A stretch of DNA of 64,000 nt from Thiosocius teredinicola (GTDB lineage Bacteria; Pseudomonadota; Gammaproteobacteria; Chromatiales; Chromatiaceae): positions 915,001-979,000 of the forward strand of contig NZ_CP019936.1 in NCBI RefSeq assembly GCF_002009425.1. Reading direction: 5' to 3'. The notes beneath the pieces are model-generated. The model did no database searches. It saw only the letters and a list, made by a program, of their open reading frames with translations, and had not been told where the DNA came from. Made by a program: the position numbers and the translations under genes. Of this stretch, positions 40,627-47,975 are shown in pieces (the stretch's first letter is position 1; the number at the start of each line of letters is the position of its first letter).

Positions 40627-40628
40627 CT
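40496..40628 (+). repeat. attC 75, class K
   Basis: R'' ATCTAAC, R' GTTAGCT, 133 bp. Confidence 0.95.
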
Positions 40629-40636
40629 GCAGAGAA

Positions 40637-41089
40637 ATGGGCGTTTCATATTCAGAGTTGGCTGCCGAAGATCTTGAAGAATGCGCAGCAGTGTTCGTAG
40701 AGGCATTTGCATCGCCGCCATGGAGTCAGAACTGGAGTCTAAGTTCGGCGCTTGAGCGGCTCAAAAGCCTTTATGGCAATGAGAGCTCCATCGGGTGCAA
40801 GGCTACTGCGCATGAGAGAATTTGTGGGTTCGTTATCGGTGAAGTCGAGCAATGGAATTCGTCGCAGCTATTTATGATCAAGGAGCTTTGCGTGGCGGTA
40901 TCGCAACAGCGAAGGGGCATCGGCCGGCAAGTTATTGAAATGCTCTTGAATAAATTGCCGCCCAACGTTGAGAAGGTCTATTTGCTCACCGATCGTGAAG
41001 GCCCGGCGAAATTGTTTTACGAGTCTTTGGGTTTTTCCACGAACGAAAACGCTGTGGTAATGGGTAAGGTTCTGAATGTACGCAGCTAA
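40637..41089 (+). CDS. GNAT acetyltransferase
   Basis: A 150-aa GNAT. It has YSELAAEDLEECAAVFVEAF with F-A-S-P-P-W (26-31), as in AAC(6')-like and related acetyltransferases, then FMIKELCVAVSQQRRGIGRQ (about 75-94) containing the acetyl-CoA loop Q-R-R-G-I-G-R, and GPAKLFYESLGFS (120-132). The F-x-x-P-P-W start is shared with small-molecule acetyltransferases. Substrate unknown. ATG 40637 is 9 nt after the attC. Stop in R''. Confidence 0.9.
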   Translation: MGVSYSELAAEDLEECAAVFVEAFASPPWSQNWSLSSALERLKSLYGNESSIGCKATAHERICGFVIGEVEQWNSSQLFMIKELCVAVSQQRRGIGRQVIEMLLNKLPPNVEKVYLLTDREGPAKLFYESLGFSTNENAVVMGKVLNVRS

Positions 41090-41218
41090 CAAGGCGGTTA
41101 AGCCGTTCGCCTGCGGCTCACTCGGACGTTTAGTGCTCTGCACTTGCTCGGGCATGGCTTCGCCATTGTTGCCCGATCAAGCGCTCCGCACTAAACGCCG
41201 CTTACCTGGGCGTTAGGT
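41084..41218 (+). repeat. attC 76, class K variant
   Basis: R'' AGCTAAC, R' GTTAGGT, 135 bp. Arms GTTTAGTGC and GCACTAAAC; the inner hairpin is class A-like (CTCGGGCATGG). Confidence 0.95.
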
Positions 41219-41348
41219 GCAGAAGAAAATTGTGTTTCTAGCAATCATGGTAGTTGCGGAAACTACGGCGCTCTCGGCCGAGCGCAGCGGCGGAATTTCT
41301 GGTGCGGTGCTGGTCTTCATCGAAGCGTGCCGCTCGATAGCGGAATGA
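41217..41348 (+). CDS. Family C cassette, 43-codon reading frame, copy 3
   Basis: VQKKIVFLAIMVVAETTALS, then AERSGGISGAVLVFIEACRS and the IAE end. The hydrophobic core changes AIAAV to AIMVV, keeping signal-peptide character. Confidence 0.4.
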   Translation: MQKKIVFLAIMVVAETTALSAERSGGISGAVLVFIEACRSIAE

Positions 41349-41527
41349 GATCGGTGCGGCATTCAAATGGGGGTTCGCGGAGCCCTATTCGCGGTACGCG
41401 AGTTGCTCACGGAGTGAAGGTCAGTGCGAGGAAACGCCCGAAACAGGCAGTGTGCGGTCTTGCGAGGGGTGCCATTTGAACAGTGCGGAGGTCATTTCAT
41501 CGCCCATGATAACGTACTCCGTTGCGC
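41349..41527 (+). other. Family C cassette, gene-free body, copy 3
   Basis: Aligns with the other two family C bodies at equal length; ends AACGTACTCCGTTGCGCA. No supported gene. Confidence 0.6.
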
Positions 41528-41659
41528 ACCTAACAAGTCGTTCAAGCCGTTCGCTGCGCTCACTCGGACGCCCAGCACTCCGCGCCGTGTTGCGCATGGC
41601 TTCGCCATTGTTGCGCAAACGCCGCTCCGCACTGGGCGCCGCTTAACTGGGCGTTAGCG
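41528..41659 (+). repeat. attC 77, class P
   Basis: R'' ACCTAAC, R' GTTAGCG, 132 bp. Confidence 0.95.
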
Positions 41660-41664
41660 TCAAT

Positions 41665-42111
41665 ATGGTTGAAGAAACTCATAACAGTTTTAAGTTGTTA
41701 GATTGGATTCCAATTGCCATTTCGTCGATTGCCTTGCTTCTGACCATTTGGACTTTGCAATGGCAACGCCGTATTGAAAGGAAGAAGAACGAAGCGAACT
41801 TAGAGTTGCAGTGGAGCAATGGATACCACACCGGTTCTCGAGATCCGCACACAATTGTTAGTGTTGTAATTCGGAACCTGAGTCAAAGGCCCACGGCGGT
41901 GGTCTATCTATACGTAAAAAATCAAGATGGCGGAATCGTGAAGAATCTTGACAGTCTGCCAAACATTAATCTTCCAATTAGGCTTGGCCCGTGGGATGTT
42001 CAGATCATCAGATTCAGGGTTGAATCAAGTGAAGAGCGAGAAGTCCGTCAGATTGAAGCGATCGATATCGAACACAATAACGTGGTCGTTAAGCGAATTA
42101 TCCGTGAGTAA
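41665..42111 (+). CDS. Membrane-anchored beta-domain protein
   Basis: A 148-aa protein. One membrane helix at about residues 14-31, a basic linker (QWQRRIERKKNEAN), then a strand-rich domain (IVSVVIRNLSQRPTAVVYLY; IRFRVESSEEREVRQIEAID). The layout is that of single-span membrane proteins with a cytoplasmic Ig-like or beta-sandwich domain. Family unknown. Confidence 0.8.
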   Translation: MVEETHNSFKLLDWIPIAISSIALLLTIWTLQWQRRIERKKNEANLELQWSNGYHTGSRDPHTIVSVVIRNLSQRPTAVVYLYVKNQDGGIVKNLDSLPNINLPIRLGPWDVQIIRFRVESSEEREVRQIEAIDIEHNNVVVKRIIRE

Positions 42112-42128
42112 AAGGGGCGGTGAGCGGC

Positions 42129-42260
42129 CGCTAACAAGTCGTTCAAGCCGTTCGCTACGCTCACTCGGACACCTAGCACTCCGCACCTGCTCGCGCCTGC
42201 CTTCGGCATTATGGCGCAGCAGGTGCTCCGCGCTAGGTGCCGCTTAACCTGGCGTTAGGC
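42129..42260 (+). repeat. attC 78, class L
   Basis: R'' CGCTAAC, R' GTTAGGC, 132 bp. Confidence 0.95.
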
Positions 42261-42287
42261 AATCAACTACTGAAAAGGGAGAAATCG

Positions 42288-42674
42288 ATGAATATGATCG
42301 AAGTCGAATGGAAGCATCTCGATAAATCGGGAAACACCTGCGTTCGATGCTCTGATACGGGCGAAGCCTTGGAGGAAGTAGTACAGGAGCTCGCGAATGA
42401 ATGCGCTCCTTGTGGTTGGAAGATTAAGTTAAGAGAAACCAAGCTTTCTAAAAAGCAGATATCTGAATCCAATAGTATTCTCGTCAACGGCATTCCGATC
42501 GAGTCCATTCTTTCCGGGGCGAAGGCGGCGGAAAGTCACTGCCAATCGTGCTGCGAGTTCACCGGTAACCCCACTACATCGTGTCGCACGGTAGAGTTTC
42601 AAGGTGTCTCGTACGAAGGCATTCCAGCGGGCCTAATCCGAAAAGCCATCTGTGAGGTCGCACAATGCTGTTGA
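42288..42674 (+). CDS. DUF2703-family cysteine-rich protein
   Basis: A 128-aa protein. VEWKHLDKSGNTCVRCSDTG (5-24) with C-x2-C, ETKLSKKQISESNSILVNGI (50-69), then CQSCCEFTG, CRT and a terminal CC. The E-W-x-H-L-D, G-x-T-C-x-R-C-x-D-T-G and S-N-x-I-x-x-N-G-x-P-I-E motifs match DUF2703, a thioredoxin-like family often near metal-resistance genes. Ten cysteines suggest metal or redox chemistry; the exact role is unknown. AAGGGAGAA precedes the ATG. Confidence 0.9.
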   Translation: MNMIEVEWKHLDKSGNTCVRCSDTGEALEEVVQELANECAPCGWKIKLRETKLSKKQISESNSILVNGIPIESILSGAKAAESHCQSCCEFTGNPTTSCRTVEFQGVSYEGIPAGLIRKAICEVAQCC

Positions 42675-42681
42675 TAGAAAT

Positions 42682-42814
42682 GCCTAACAAGGCGTTCAAG
42701 CCGTTCGCTGCGCTCACTCGGACATTCAGCACTCCGTACTTGCTTGGGCATGGCTTCGCCATTGTTGCCCGAGCAAGCGCTCCATGCTGAATGCCGCTTA
42801 ACCTGGCGTTAGCG
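42682..42814 (+). repeat. attC 79, class A
   Basis: R'' GCCTAAC, R' GTTAGCG, 133 bp. Confidence 0.95.
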
Positions 42815-43464
42815 TGAAGAAAAAAATGATCAGATTACTCGCACTATTGATCGGGTTGTCGGTGGCTGGGCCATCGTTTGCGTATGAGCATGAAAGCGAT
42901 GTGCCAGCCGGCCGGTTTAAAGCCATACCTGTGCCTCTGGAGTGTGAGGAATGCGTGTTCACAATCAACTACCGCGTTAATGCGAAATCTCAGGGTTTAT
43001 TCTGGGCGCCTTCGTTTGGCTTAATTATTTACGGCGAAGATGAGTCGTCCTATCTGAAGGTGGGTGGTACGGGAGCTCGAACGTCACTTTCCTCTCTTCT
43101 TGGTAAAACACGAGGCTATTTCCACATCGGCGAGAACGGCGAAGAATCAAAACAGTATTCGGAATACGAAATCCCAGAAGGTGCTGATAATTCTTTCAAG
43201 GTAATGTGGAATGCGAATAGAGAGTTGGTCGTAGAAGGCTTAGGTGATACGTATACGACAGAACTTTGGTTTGAACCTAAGCGGCTCGAGTTCACTATCT
43301 CAGGCTTTAACTTAGAAGTCTCGATCAGTGGTGGCGCTAACAAGTCGTTCAAGCCGCTCGCTATGCTCGCTCGGACGCCCAGCACTCCGCACCGTTGTGC
43401 GTGTGGCTTCGCCATATTCACGCAAACGGTGCTCCGTACTGGCCGCCGCTTAACTGGGCGTTAG
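42814..43464 (+). CDS. Secreted beta-rich protein with attC-encoded tail
   Basis: A 216-aa frame from GTG 42814 (ATG 42826 is an alternative). Signal peptide ends near residue 23 (PSFA-YEHES). The mature domain of about 150 residues is strand-rich, with the pair CEECVF and terminal ELWFEPKRLEFTISGFNLEV. No stop precedes R''. The frame continues as GGANKSFKPLAMLARTPSTP through the attC to the TAG of R', adding about 41 residues. Such a basic tail on an exported protein is odd. Confidence 0.75.
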   Translation: MKKKMIRLLALLIGLSVAGPSFAYEHESDVPAGRFKAIPVPLECEECVFTINYRVNAKSQGLFWAPSFGLIIYGEDESSYLKVGGTGARTSLSSLLGKTRGYFHIGENGEESKQYSEYEIPEGADNSFKVMWNANRELVVEGLGDTYTTELWFEPKRLEFTISGFNLEVSISGGANKSFKPLAMLARTPSTPHRCACGFAIFTQTVLRTGRRLTGR

Positions 43465-43466
43465 CC
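43335..43466 (+). repeat. attC 80, class P
   Basis: R'' CGCTAAC, R' GTTAGCC, 132 bp. Translated as the tail of the upstream gene. Confidence 0.95.
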
Positions 43467-43472
43467 GCAAGA

Positions 43473-43928
43473 ATGAATGGTGTCGCTGAACGAATTCAGA
43501 AGCTCCGTGAAACATCGGGTGAAACGGAGAATGAAGTAGCCGAAGCCGTAGGGTTGAGCATCGGCGAGTACGGCGACCTAGAAGGCTACGATGATGAAAT
43601 TATCGATGCTGTAAGCTTTGGAGCAGCGAGCAAAGTCGCAGGTCATTTTGGGCAATCGCTGTTTCAGCTTTTGGCTCCTGAGGCCGAAGCATCGCCAGAA
43701 GGGTATCTAGGCCCAGAGGCACTTGCGAATTTGGTGAAGGGAAAAATTGCCGAAGAGGGTTTGTCTCTTGAAGAAGCAGAAACAAAAACGGGTTGGTATC
43801 TTGAGGGTTTCCTGGCAAACCCGGGCTCATACCTGGCTGAGCAGCCGATTATGTTTCTTATCGATCTCTCGGGGTTCCTTGGCATCGATTGGTTGTCCAC
43901 AATGCCCAGAGGCCGCGGCAGCAGCTAA
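43473..43928 (+). CDS. Helix-turn-helix (XRE-like) protein
   Basis: A 151-aa protein. Residues 5-60 (RIQKLRETSGETENEVAEAV then GLSIGEYGDLEGYDDE) look like a diverged XRE-type helix-turn-helix, with S-I-G-E-Y-G-D-L-E in the recognition position. The C-terminal half is helical and acidic. DNA binding is uncertain because the usual basic residues are replaced by acidic ones. Stop in R''. Confidence 0.7.
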   Translation: MNGVAERIQKLRETSGETENEVAEAVGLSIGEYGDLEGYDDEIIDAVSFGAASKVAGHFGQSLFQLLAPEAEASPEGYLGPEALANLVKGKIAEEGLSLEEAETKTGWYLEGFLANPGSYLAEQPIMFLIDLSGFLGIDWLSTMPRGRGSS

Positions 43929-44054
43929 CAAGGCGTTCAAGCCGCTCGCTAAGCTCGCTCGGACGTTTGGTACTCCGCGCCTTGTTGCGCATGGCTCCGC
44001 CATACTTGCGCAAAAGTCGCTCCGCACCAAACGCCGCTTAACTGGGCGTTAGAT
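43923..44054 (+). repeat. attC 81, class K
   Basis: R'' AGCTAAC, R' GTTAGAT, 132 bp. Expected R'' would be GGCTAAC. Confidence 0.95.
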
Positions 44055-44278
44055 GCGCGCATAAGAAATCGATTGCTGGCAAGCTCGTGCCAGTAAATTG
44101 GCTGCTGTGCAGCAAGAAGGTTTCGTGGTCCCGAAGTAGCGGCTACAGTGAGCTATCAAGGCCGCTTTCTTTGGTGGTCAGCGATTATTCGCGGTACGTG
44201 GTGGCGGTGTAGGTTGAAAGCCCGTGGCCCATAGTTAGCGAGCGATTGGGCGTATTAAGATAAGGAGGTTGTTTCGCT

Positions 44279-44545
44279 GTGCCAATAGGAAAGTCAGTGC
44301 CAATCATCGAGCATGGCTATTTCGATGCCGTGCGGCCCGCTGAGCAAAAGGGCGTTATTCGGGGCGTCTGCAGAACGTCCTTTTTGGCCTCCGAGTTAAC
44401 GCATTTCCAAAAGCATCTAACAAGTCGGTCAAGCCGCTCGCTTACGCTCGCTCGGACGTTTGGTACTCCGCACCTTTTTGCGCATGGCTCCGCCATGTTT
44501 GCGCAAACGGCGCTCCGCACCAAACGCCGCTTACCTGGGCGTTAG
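44279..44545 (+). CDS. Family A cassette, copy 9: 88-codon GTG reading frame
   Basis: GTG 44279 follows GATAAGGAGG; upstream in-frame TAA. Starts MPIGKSVPIIEHGYF, centre AEQKGVIRGVCRTS, then FLASELTHFQKH; ends at TAG of R'. Closest to copies 1 and 3. Cassette body 44049-44421. Confidence 0.5.
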   Translation: MPIGKSVPIIEHGYFDAVRPAEQKGVIRGVCRTSFLASELTHFQKHLTSRSSRSLTLARTFGTPHLFAHGSAMFAQTALRTKRRLPGR

Positions 44546-44547
44546 CC
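44415..44547 (+). repeat. attC 82, class K
   Basis: R'' ATCTAAC, R' GTTAGCC, 133 bp. Confidence 0.95.
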
Positions 44548-44565
44548 CCGAAAAGGAAGACACAA

Positions 44566-44979
44566 ATGCCAAAGCAAAACATTGAGGGTGGTTGCCAGTG
44601 TGGCGCGGTGCGATACGTGGTCGAGGGTGAGCCCATCATGGCGGCGATCTGCCATTGTTCAACCTGTCGTAGGGCCAATGCGGCACCAGCTGTAGCGTGG
44701 GCAATGTTCGAGTCTGGGCAAGTTGATTTTGTGGCTGGGCAATTGAAGAAGTACGAGGCATCTGAAGAAGCAACAAGAGGGTTCTGTGCTGAATGCGGCA
44801 CCCAGATCAGCTTTGAAGCTGAGTACTTGCCTGGGTTAATTGATATCACCGTGGGGAGTTTCGATAATCCGGAATCCGTACAGCCGTCGATGCATTACTG
44901 GCACTCGAAGCACTTGTCATGGGCCGAGTTCTCTGATGAGTTGCCGCGTTATCCTGAGTTCCCGCCGTTCGAACAATGA
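44566..44979 (+). CDS. GFA-family zinc protein, copy 2
   Basis: A 137-aa paralogue of 28851-29264, over 90 percent identical, with all zinc-ligand cysteines kept (CQCG, CHCSTC, CAEC). The leader CCCGAAAAGGAAGACACAAA also matches, with small changes. The attC after each copy differs (class K there, class P here). Confidence 0.9.
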   Translation: MPKQNIEGGCQCGAVRYVVEGEPIMAAICHCSTCRRANAAPAVAWAMFESGQVDFVAGQLKKYEASEEATRGFCAECGTQISFEAEYLPGLIDITVGSFDNPESVQPSMHYWHSKHLSWAEFSDELPRYPEFPPFEQ

Positions 44980-44986
44980 AGCGAAG

Positions 44987-45118
44987 GGCTAACAAGGCGT
45001 TCAAGCCGCTCGCTACGCTCACTCGGACGCCCAGTACTCCGCGCCGTGTTGCGCATGCCTTCGGCATTGTTGCGCAAACGGCGCTCCGCACTGGCCGCCG
45101 CTTAACTGGGCGTTAGGG
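44987..45118 (+). repeat. attC 83, class P
   Basis: R'' GGCTAAC, R' GTTAGGG, 132 bp. Inner hairpin GCCTTCGGC. Confidence 0.95.
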
Positions 45119-45128
45119 CAGATCAAAC

Positions 45129-45566
45129 ATGGCATGGATTGGCGTCATTGGTCGTACTCTCTGGTTCATCGTTGTCACGGTGATCGTAGGGGTGACGTTG
45201 GTAACCTCGCTCGTTCTCATGCTTAATGCGCATAAGAGTGGGGAGCCTGTTCCAATCGGCGGAATAGCTATTCTTGGCAGTCTGTTTTTCCTCCTACTTG
45301 CCTACGCGGGTTCAAGGCGTCTCACTGAAGAAGGTCAAAAAAGCGCCATACAGTTAGCCGGCGGAGTCTTTATCGCTGCAGGAATTTGCGCTTTTATTTG
45401 GGTTGGCCCTAGAACATTTGGGGATTGTGAAATTAGCTTAGTCTGTCGTGTCTTCAAACCACTGCCGCCATATTCGTTTGAGGTGGTTCTGTCTGTTCTG
45501 GGCTTGCCGATCGCATATAAGGGAATAAAAAATGGGTTATCTGTTGGCCGCGGGTTTCGGCCCTAA
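45129..45566 (+). CDS. Four-helix membrane protein
   Basis: A 145-aa protein with hydrophobic segments at about residues 9-31, 42-60, 72-92 and 115-132. A cysteine pair lies in the loop DCEISLVC. Family unknown. Stop in R''. Confidence 0.75.
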   Translation: MAWIGVIGRTLWFIVVTVIVGVTLVTSLVLMLNAHKSGEPVPIGGIAILGSLFFLLLAYAGSRRLTEEGQKSAIQLAGGVFIAAGICAFIWVGPRTFGDCEISLVCRVFKPLPPYSFEVVLSVLGLPIAYKGIKNGLSVGRGFRP

Positions 45567-45692
45567 CAAGGCGTTCAAGCCGCTCGCGATGCTCGCTGGG
45601 ACGTCCAGCACTCCGCGCCTTATTGGGTGTGGCTTCGCCATGTTCACCCAAACGGCGCTACGCGCTGGCCGCCCCTTAACACGGCGTTAGAG
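45561..45692 (+). repeat. attC 84, class G
   Basis: R'' CCCTAAC, R' GTTAGAG, 132 bp. First of six consecutive class G sites. Confidence 0.95.
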
Positions 45693-45707
45693 CAAAAACG
45701 AGCGCGA

Positions 45708-46001
45708 ATGGAGTTTGTACTAAGAATCGGTCCCGCAGCGGCTGTGACTGCTATGAATATTTGGTTGCTCTGGTTCGCTGCTACCTCGTATACGGCTGCA
45801 GGTGCGGGGAGCGCCCAAGCGGATTTTGATCTCGCCCATTGCCTATTAAGATTCGGCGTACCAGTGTTTCTCTTCGCCGGTGTGGTGGTCATTGGCACCT
45901 TCATTAGCAAAGCGCCGGCAATTAAATGGTGGCGGTGGTTTTGGGGTTTGAATGCGCTAACGCCTTTGGCTTTGGCGGTTCTGCTGTTTACGGTGTTCTG
46001 A
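45708..46001 (+). CDS. Three-helix membrane protein, paralogue of 2132-2425
   Basis: A 97-aa protein. Shared blocks with 2132: N-I-W-L, GAGSAQADFDLA, S-K-A-P-A-I-K-W-W-R-W-F-W-G-L-N-A-L. The stop TGA is directly followed by the ATG of the next gene in the same cassette, which implies co-translation. Family unknown. Confidence 0.85.
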   Translation: MEFVLRIGPAAAVTAMNIWLLWFAATSYTAAGAGSAQADFDLAHCLLRFGVPVFLFAGVVVIGTFISKAPAIKWWRWFWGLNALTPLALAVLLFTVF

Positions 46002-46256
46002 ATGGAATCGGGTAGCTCGTCGGAACTTAAGGCATTGATTCCGCGTTTTATTATCTGGGGAACGCTTATTGTTGTCTTAACGTACGGCAAAATCCTCTGG
46101 CCGCTCATGTTTGGTTACATGAAAGAAGAAGGAGCAACATTCGTTCAGGCGCTTGGTCATTTTCCGCTCCACGCCATGGCATTTTCTGGCTTATGTATTG
46201 CTGGCCTTATAGGTTACTCGTGGGCTCGCTTGAGATGTCGGGCCAATGAGCAGTGA
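46002..46256 (+). CDS. Two-helix membrane protein, second gene of a two-gene cassette
   Basis: An 84-aa protein with hydrophobic segments at about residues 12-31 and 50-72, and an aromatic-basic C-terminus (YSWARLRCRANEQ). It starts immediately after the stop of 45708-46001 with no gap and no own ribosome-binding site, so it is probably translationally coupled and may partner the upstream protein in the membrane. Confidence 0.75.
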   Translation: MESGSSSELKALIPRFIIWGTLIVVLTYGKILWPLMFGYMKEEGATFVQALGHFPLHAMAFSGLCIAGLIGYSWARLRCRANEQ

Positions 46257-46259
46257 ATG

Positions 46260-46391
46260 CTCTAACAAGGCGTTCAAGGCGCTCGCTATGCTCGCTGGGA
46301 CGTCCAGTACTCCGCGCCGTTTTGCGAATGCCTTCGGCATTGTTTCGCAAACGGCGCTGCGCACTGGCCGCCCCTTAACCTGGCGTTAGAA
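46260..46391 (+). repeat. attC 85, class G
   Basis: R'' CTCTAAC, R' GTTAGAA, 132 bp. Confidence 0.95.
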
Positions 46392-46403
46392 GCAAAAAGA
46401 AAC

Positions 46404-46790
46404 ATGGTCCCGGAAGATCTCATAGAAAAGAAGCTGGCTGAGGCGATCTCCTTAGAAGAGATCGCTGAAGTTTTGAAATTGCTTCTGGGTGGGGGATATT
46501 CAATTGGGGAAGATGGCAGCCTTTACTACATTCGCCAGCTAGTAGCCCAAGTGAAAGGTTTAAAAATCGAGGTATTCGCAAAAGAACATGCGCCGCCCCA
46601 TTTTCATGTGCGTGGCGGTGGCGTTAATGCCTCGTTTTCACTCGAGAGCTGCGAGCATCTTCAAGGCAATGTGGGTCGTCGAGAAAAGGCGCTTATTGAG
46701 TGGTGGTACCAGAGAAGCAGGGAGCAACTGATTCACGCATGGAATTCAACGAGGCCAACAGATTGTCCCGTTGGGGCTTACACCGAGTGA
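46404..46790 (+). CDS. DUF4160-family protein
   Basis: A 128-aa protein. N-terminal helical region, then L-K-I-E-V-F-A-K-E-H-A-P-P-H-F-H-V (52-68) and ALIEWWYQRSREQLIHAWN (about 95-113). The E-H-x-P-P-H-F-H-V motif is the hallmark of DUF4160. These proteins often pair with DUF2442 proteins in toxin-antitoxin-like modules; no such partner is present in this cassette. Confidence 0.9.
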   Translation: MVPEDLIEKKLAEAISLEEIAEVLKLLLGGGYSIGEDGSLYYIRQLVAQVKGLKIEVFAKEHAPPHFHVRGGGVNASFSLESCEHLQGNVGRREKALIEWWYQRSREQLIHAWNSTRPTDCPVGAYTE

Positions 46791-46797
46791 GGCTCGC

Positions 46798-46929
46798 TTC
46801 TAACAAGGCGTTCAAGGCGCTCGCTATGCTCGCTGGGACGTCTGGCACTCCGCAACTTGTTGCGCATGGCTTCGCCATTGTTGCGCAAAAGCTGCTGCGC
46901 ACCAGCCGCCCCTTAACACGGCGTTAGAT
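46798..46929 (+). repeat. attC 86, class G
   Basis: R'' TTCTAAC, R' GTTAGAT, 132 bp. Arms GTCTGGCAC and GCACCAGCC. Confidence 0.95.
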
Positions 46930-47297
46930 GGCAATGCTTAAGAGTTTGTTGCGGCGGGTTTGAATCACAGTAGCCTCTTTCGTGGAACATTGAGTGGCGT
47001 GGTACCGAAATCCAAATACCACTATGGCAGCGGAAAGGCCGAATTCTTTGTTACTCGTGGTAAATTCGAGAAAGTCGAAGCGCGGTGGGGCGGAAGGCCC
47101 GTGGAACCGAGGAAGGCAAGGTAATCCTGAAACGATGAGTGCGAATGCAGATTCACCGCACTTCGTAGGAAAGAAAAAAGAAAAGGCCAAGTGGCGCTCT
47201 TATCGGAAAGGGCGCTCACTCGCAGGGAAGAGCATGAATTCAAAACCGAGCAAAATTGTCGCGGCTTCAGGTTCGGTGTTTCCGTACTCCGTGGCGC
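46930..47297 (+). other. Gene-free cassette
   Basis: A 368-nt body without a convincing gene. A frame from ATG 46994 exists but is basic, low in structure and runs into the attC. The 3' end, CCGTACTCCGTGGCGCA before R'', is the motif shared with families B and C. The interior is purine-rich (AAGAAAAAAGAAAAGGCC). Confidence 0.5.
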
Positions 47298-47430
47298 ATC
47301 TAACAAGGCGTTCAAGCCGTTCGCTACGCTCACTGGGACGTTCAACACTCCGCACCCGCTTGGGCATGGCTTCGCCATTGTTGCCCAAGCAGGCGCTCCG
47401 CGTTGAACGCCCCTTAACCTGGCGTTAGAT
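47298..47430 (+). repeat. attC 87, class G variant
   Basis: R'' ATCTAAC, R' GTTAGAT, 133 bp. Left arm CTGGGACGTTC, right arm GAACGCCCCTTAACC. Confidence 0.95.
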
Positions 47431-47502
47431 GCTGGCCAGAGGCAATTTTCTGCTTTTTCGTAATTTGGCTGCACCCGTTGGGATTCTGGGCTGGTTGTGT
47501 TT

Positions 47503-47697
47503 ATGAATGGATATCAGATCTTTGTAACCATATTCTTGATTGTCCCGCTTTCAATCATGTTGGTGCATAAATACTATTTTCTGCCGAAGAAGGTCGTCAA
47601 AGAGGGTGGCCTAATCGATCTTCTATTCAACTATGGTCTTGGCTTGATGGTTCTGATTTGGGCTTTTGTGGCTTTTTACAGGCGATATCTTTCGTGA
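47503..47697 (+). CDS. Small two-helix membrane protein
   Basis: A 64-aa protein from ATG 47503 (GTG 47497 in frame). Hydrophobic segments at about residues 5-22 and 43-60 flank a basic loop (YYFLPKKVVKEGG). The 127 nt after its stop hold no gene and end in AACGCGCTCCGTAGCGCA before R''. Confidence 0.65.
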   Translation: MNGYQIFVTIFLIVPLSIMLVHKYYFLPKKVVKEGGLIDLLFNYGLGLMVLIWAFVAFYRRYLS

Positions 47698-47824
47698 GTA
47701 AACGTCCGTAATTCGGGAGCAATTTGATCGTTCCTCACTTGGAAGAAAAAAATGCGGTGTTTCTTAATACGGTGGCAGCATAAATGGGTAAATCCGATAG
47801 AGTTGGTAACGCGCTCCGTAGCGC

Positions 47825-47956
47825 ATCTAACAAGGCGTTCAAGCCGCTCGCTATGCTCGCTGGGACGTCCAGTACTCCGCACCTTTTTGCGCATGGCTTC
47901 GCCATTGTTGCGCAAACGGCGCTCCGCACTGGCCGCCCCTTAACACGGCGTTAGAG
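47825..47956 (+). repeat. attC 88, class G
   Basis: R'' ATCTAAC, R' GTTAGAG, 132 bp. Confidence 0.95.
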
Positions 47957-47975
47957 CCGTAAAACAGGAGGAACC

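Noticed and set aside
46404-46790. A toxin-antitoxin module based on DUF4160
   Set aside because: The usual DUF2442 partner is absent from the cassette and from its neighbours.
46994-47428. 144-codon plus-strand frame in the gene-free cassette
   Set aside because: Low-complexity basic composition, no ribosome-binding site, and about a third of it is attC translation; better regarded as gene-free.
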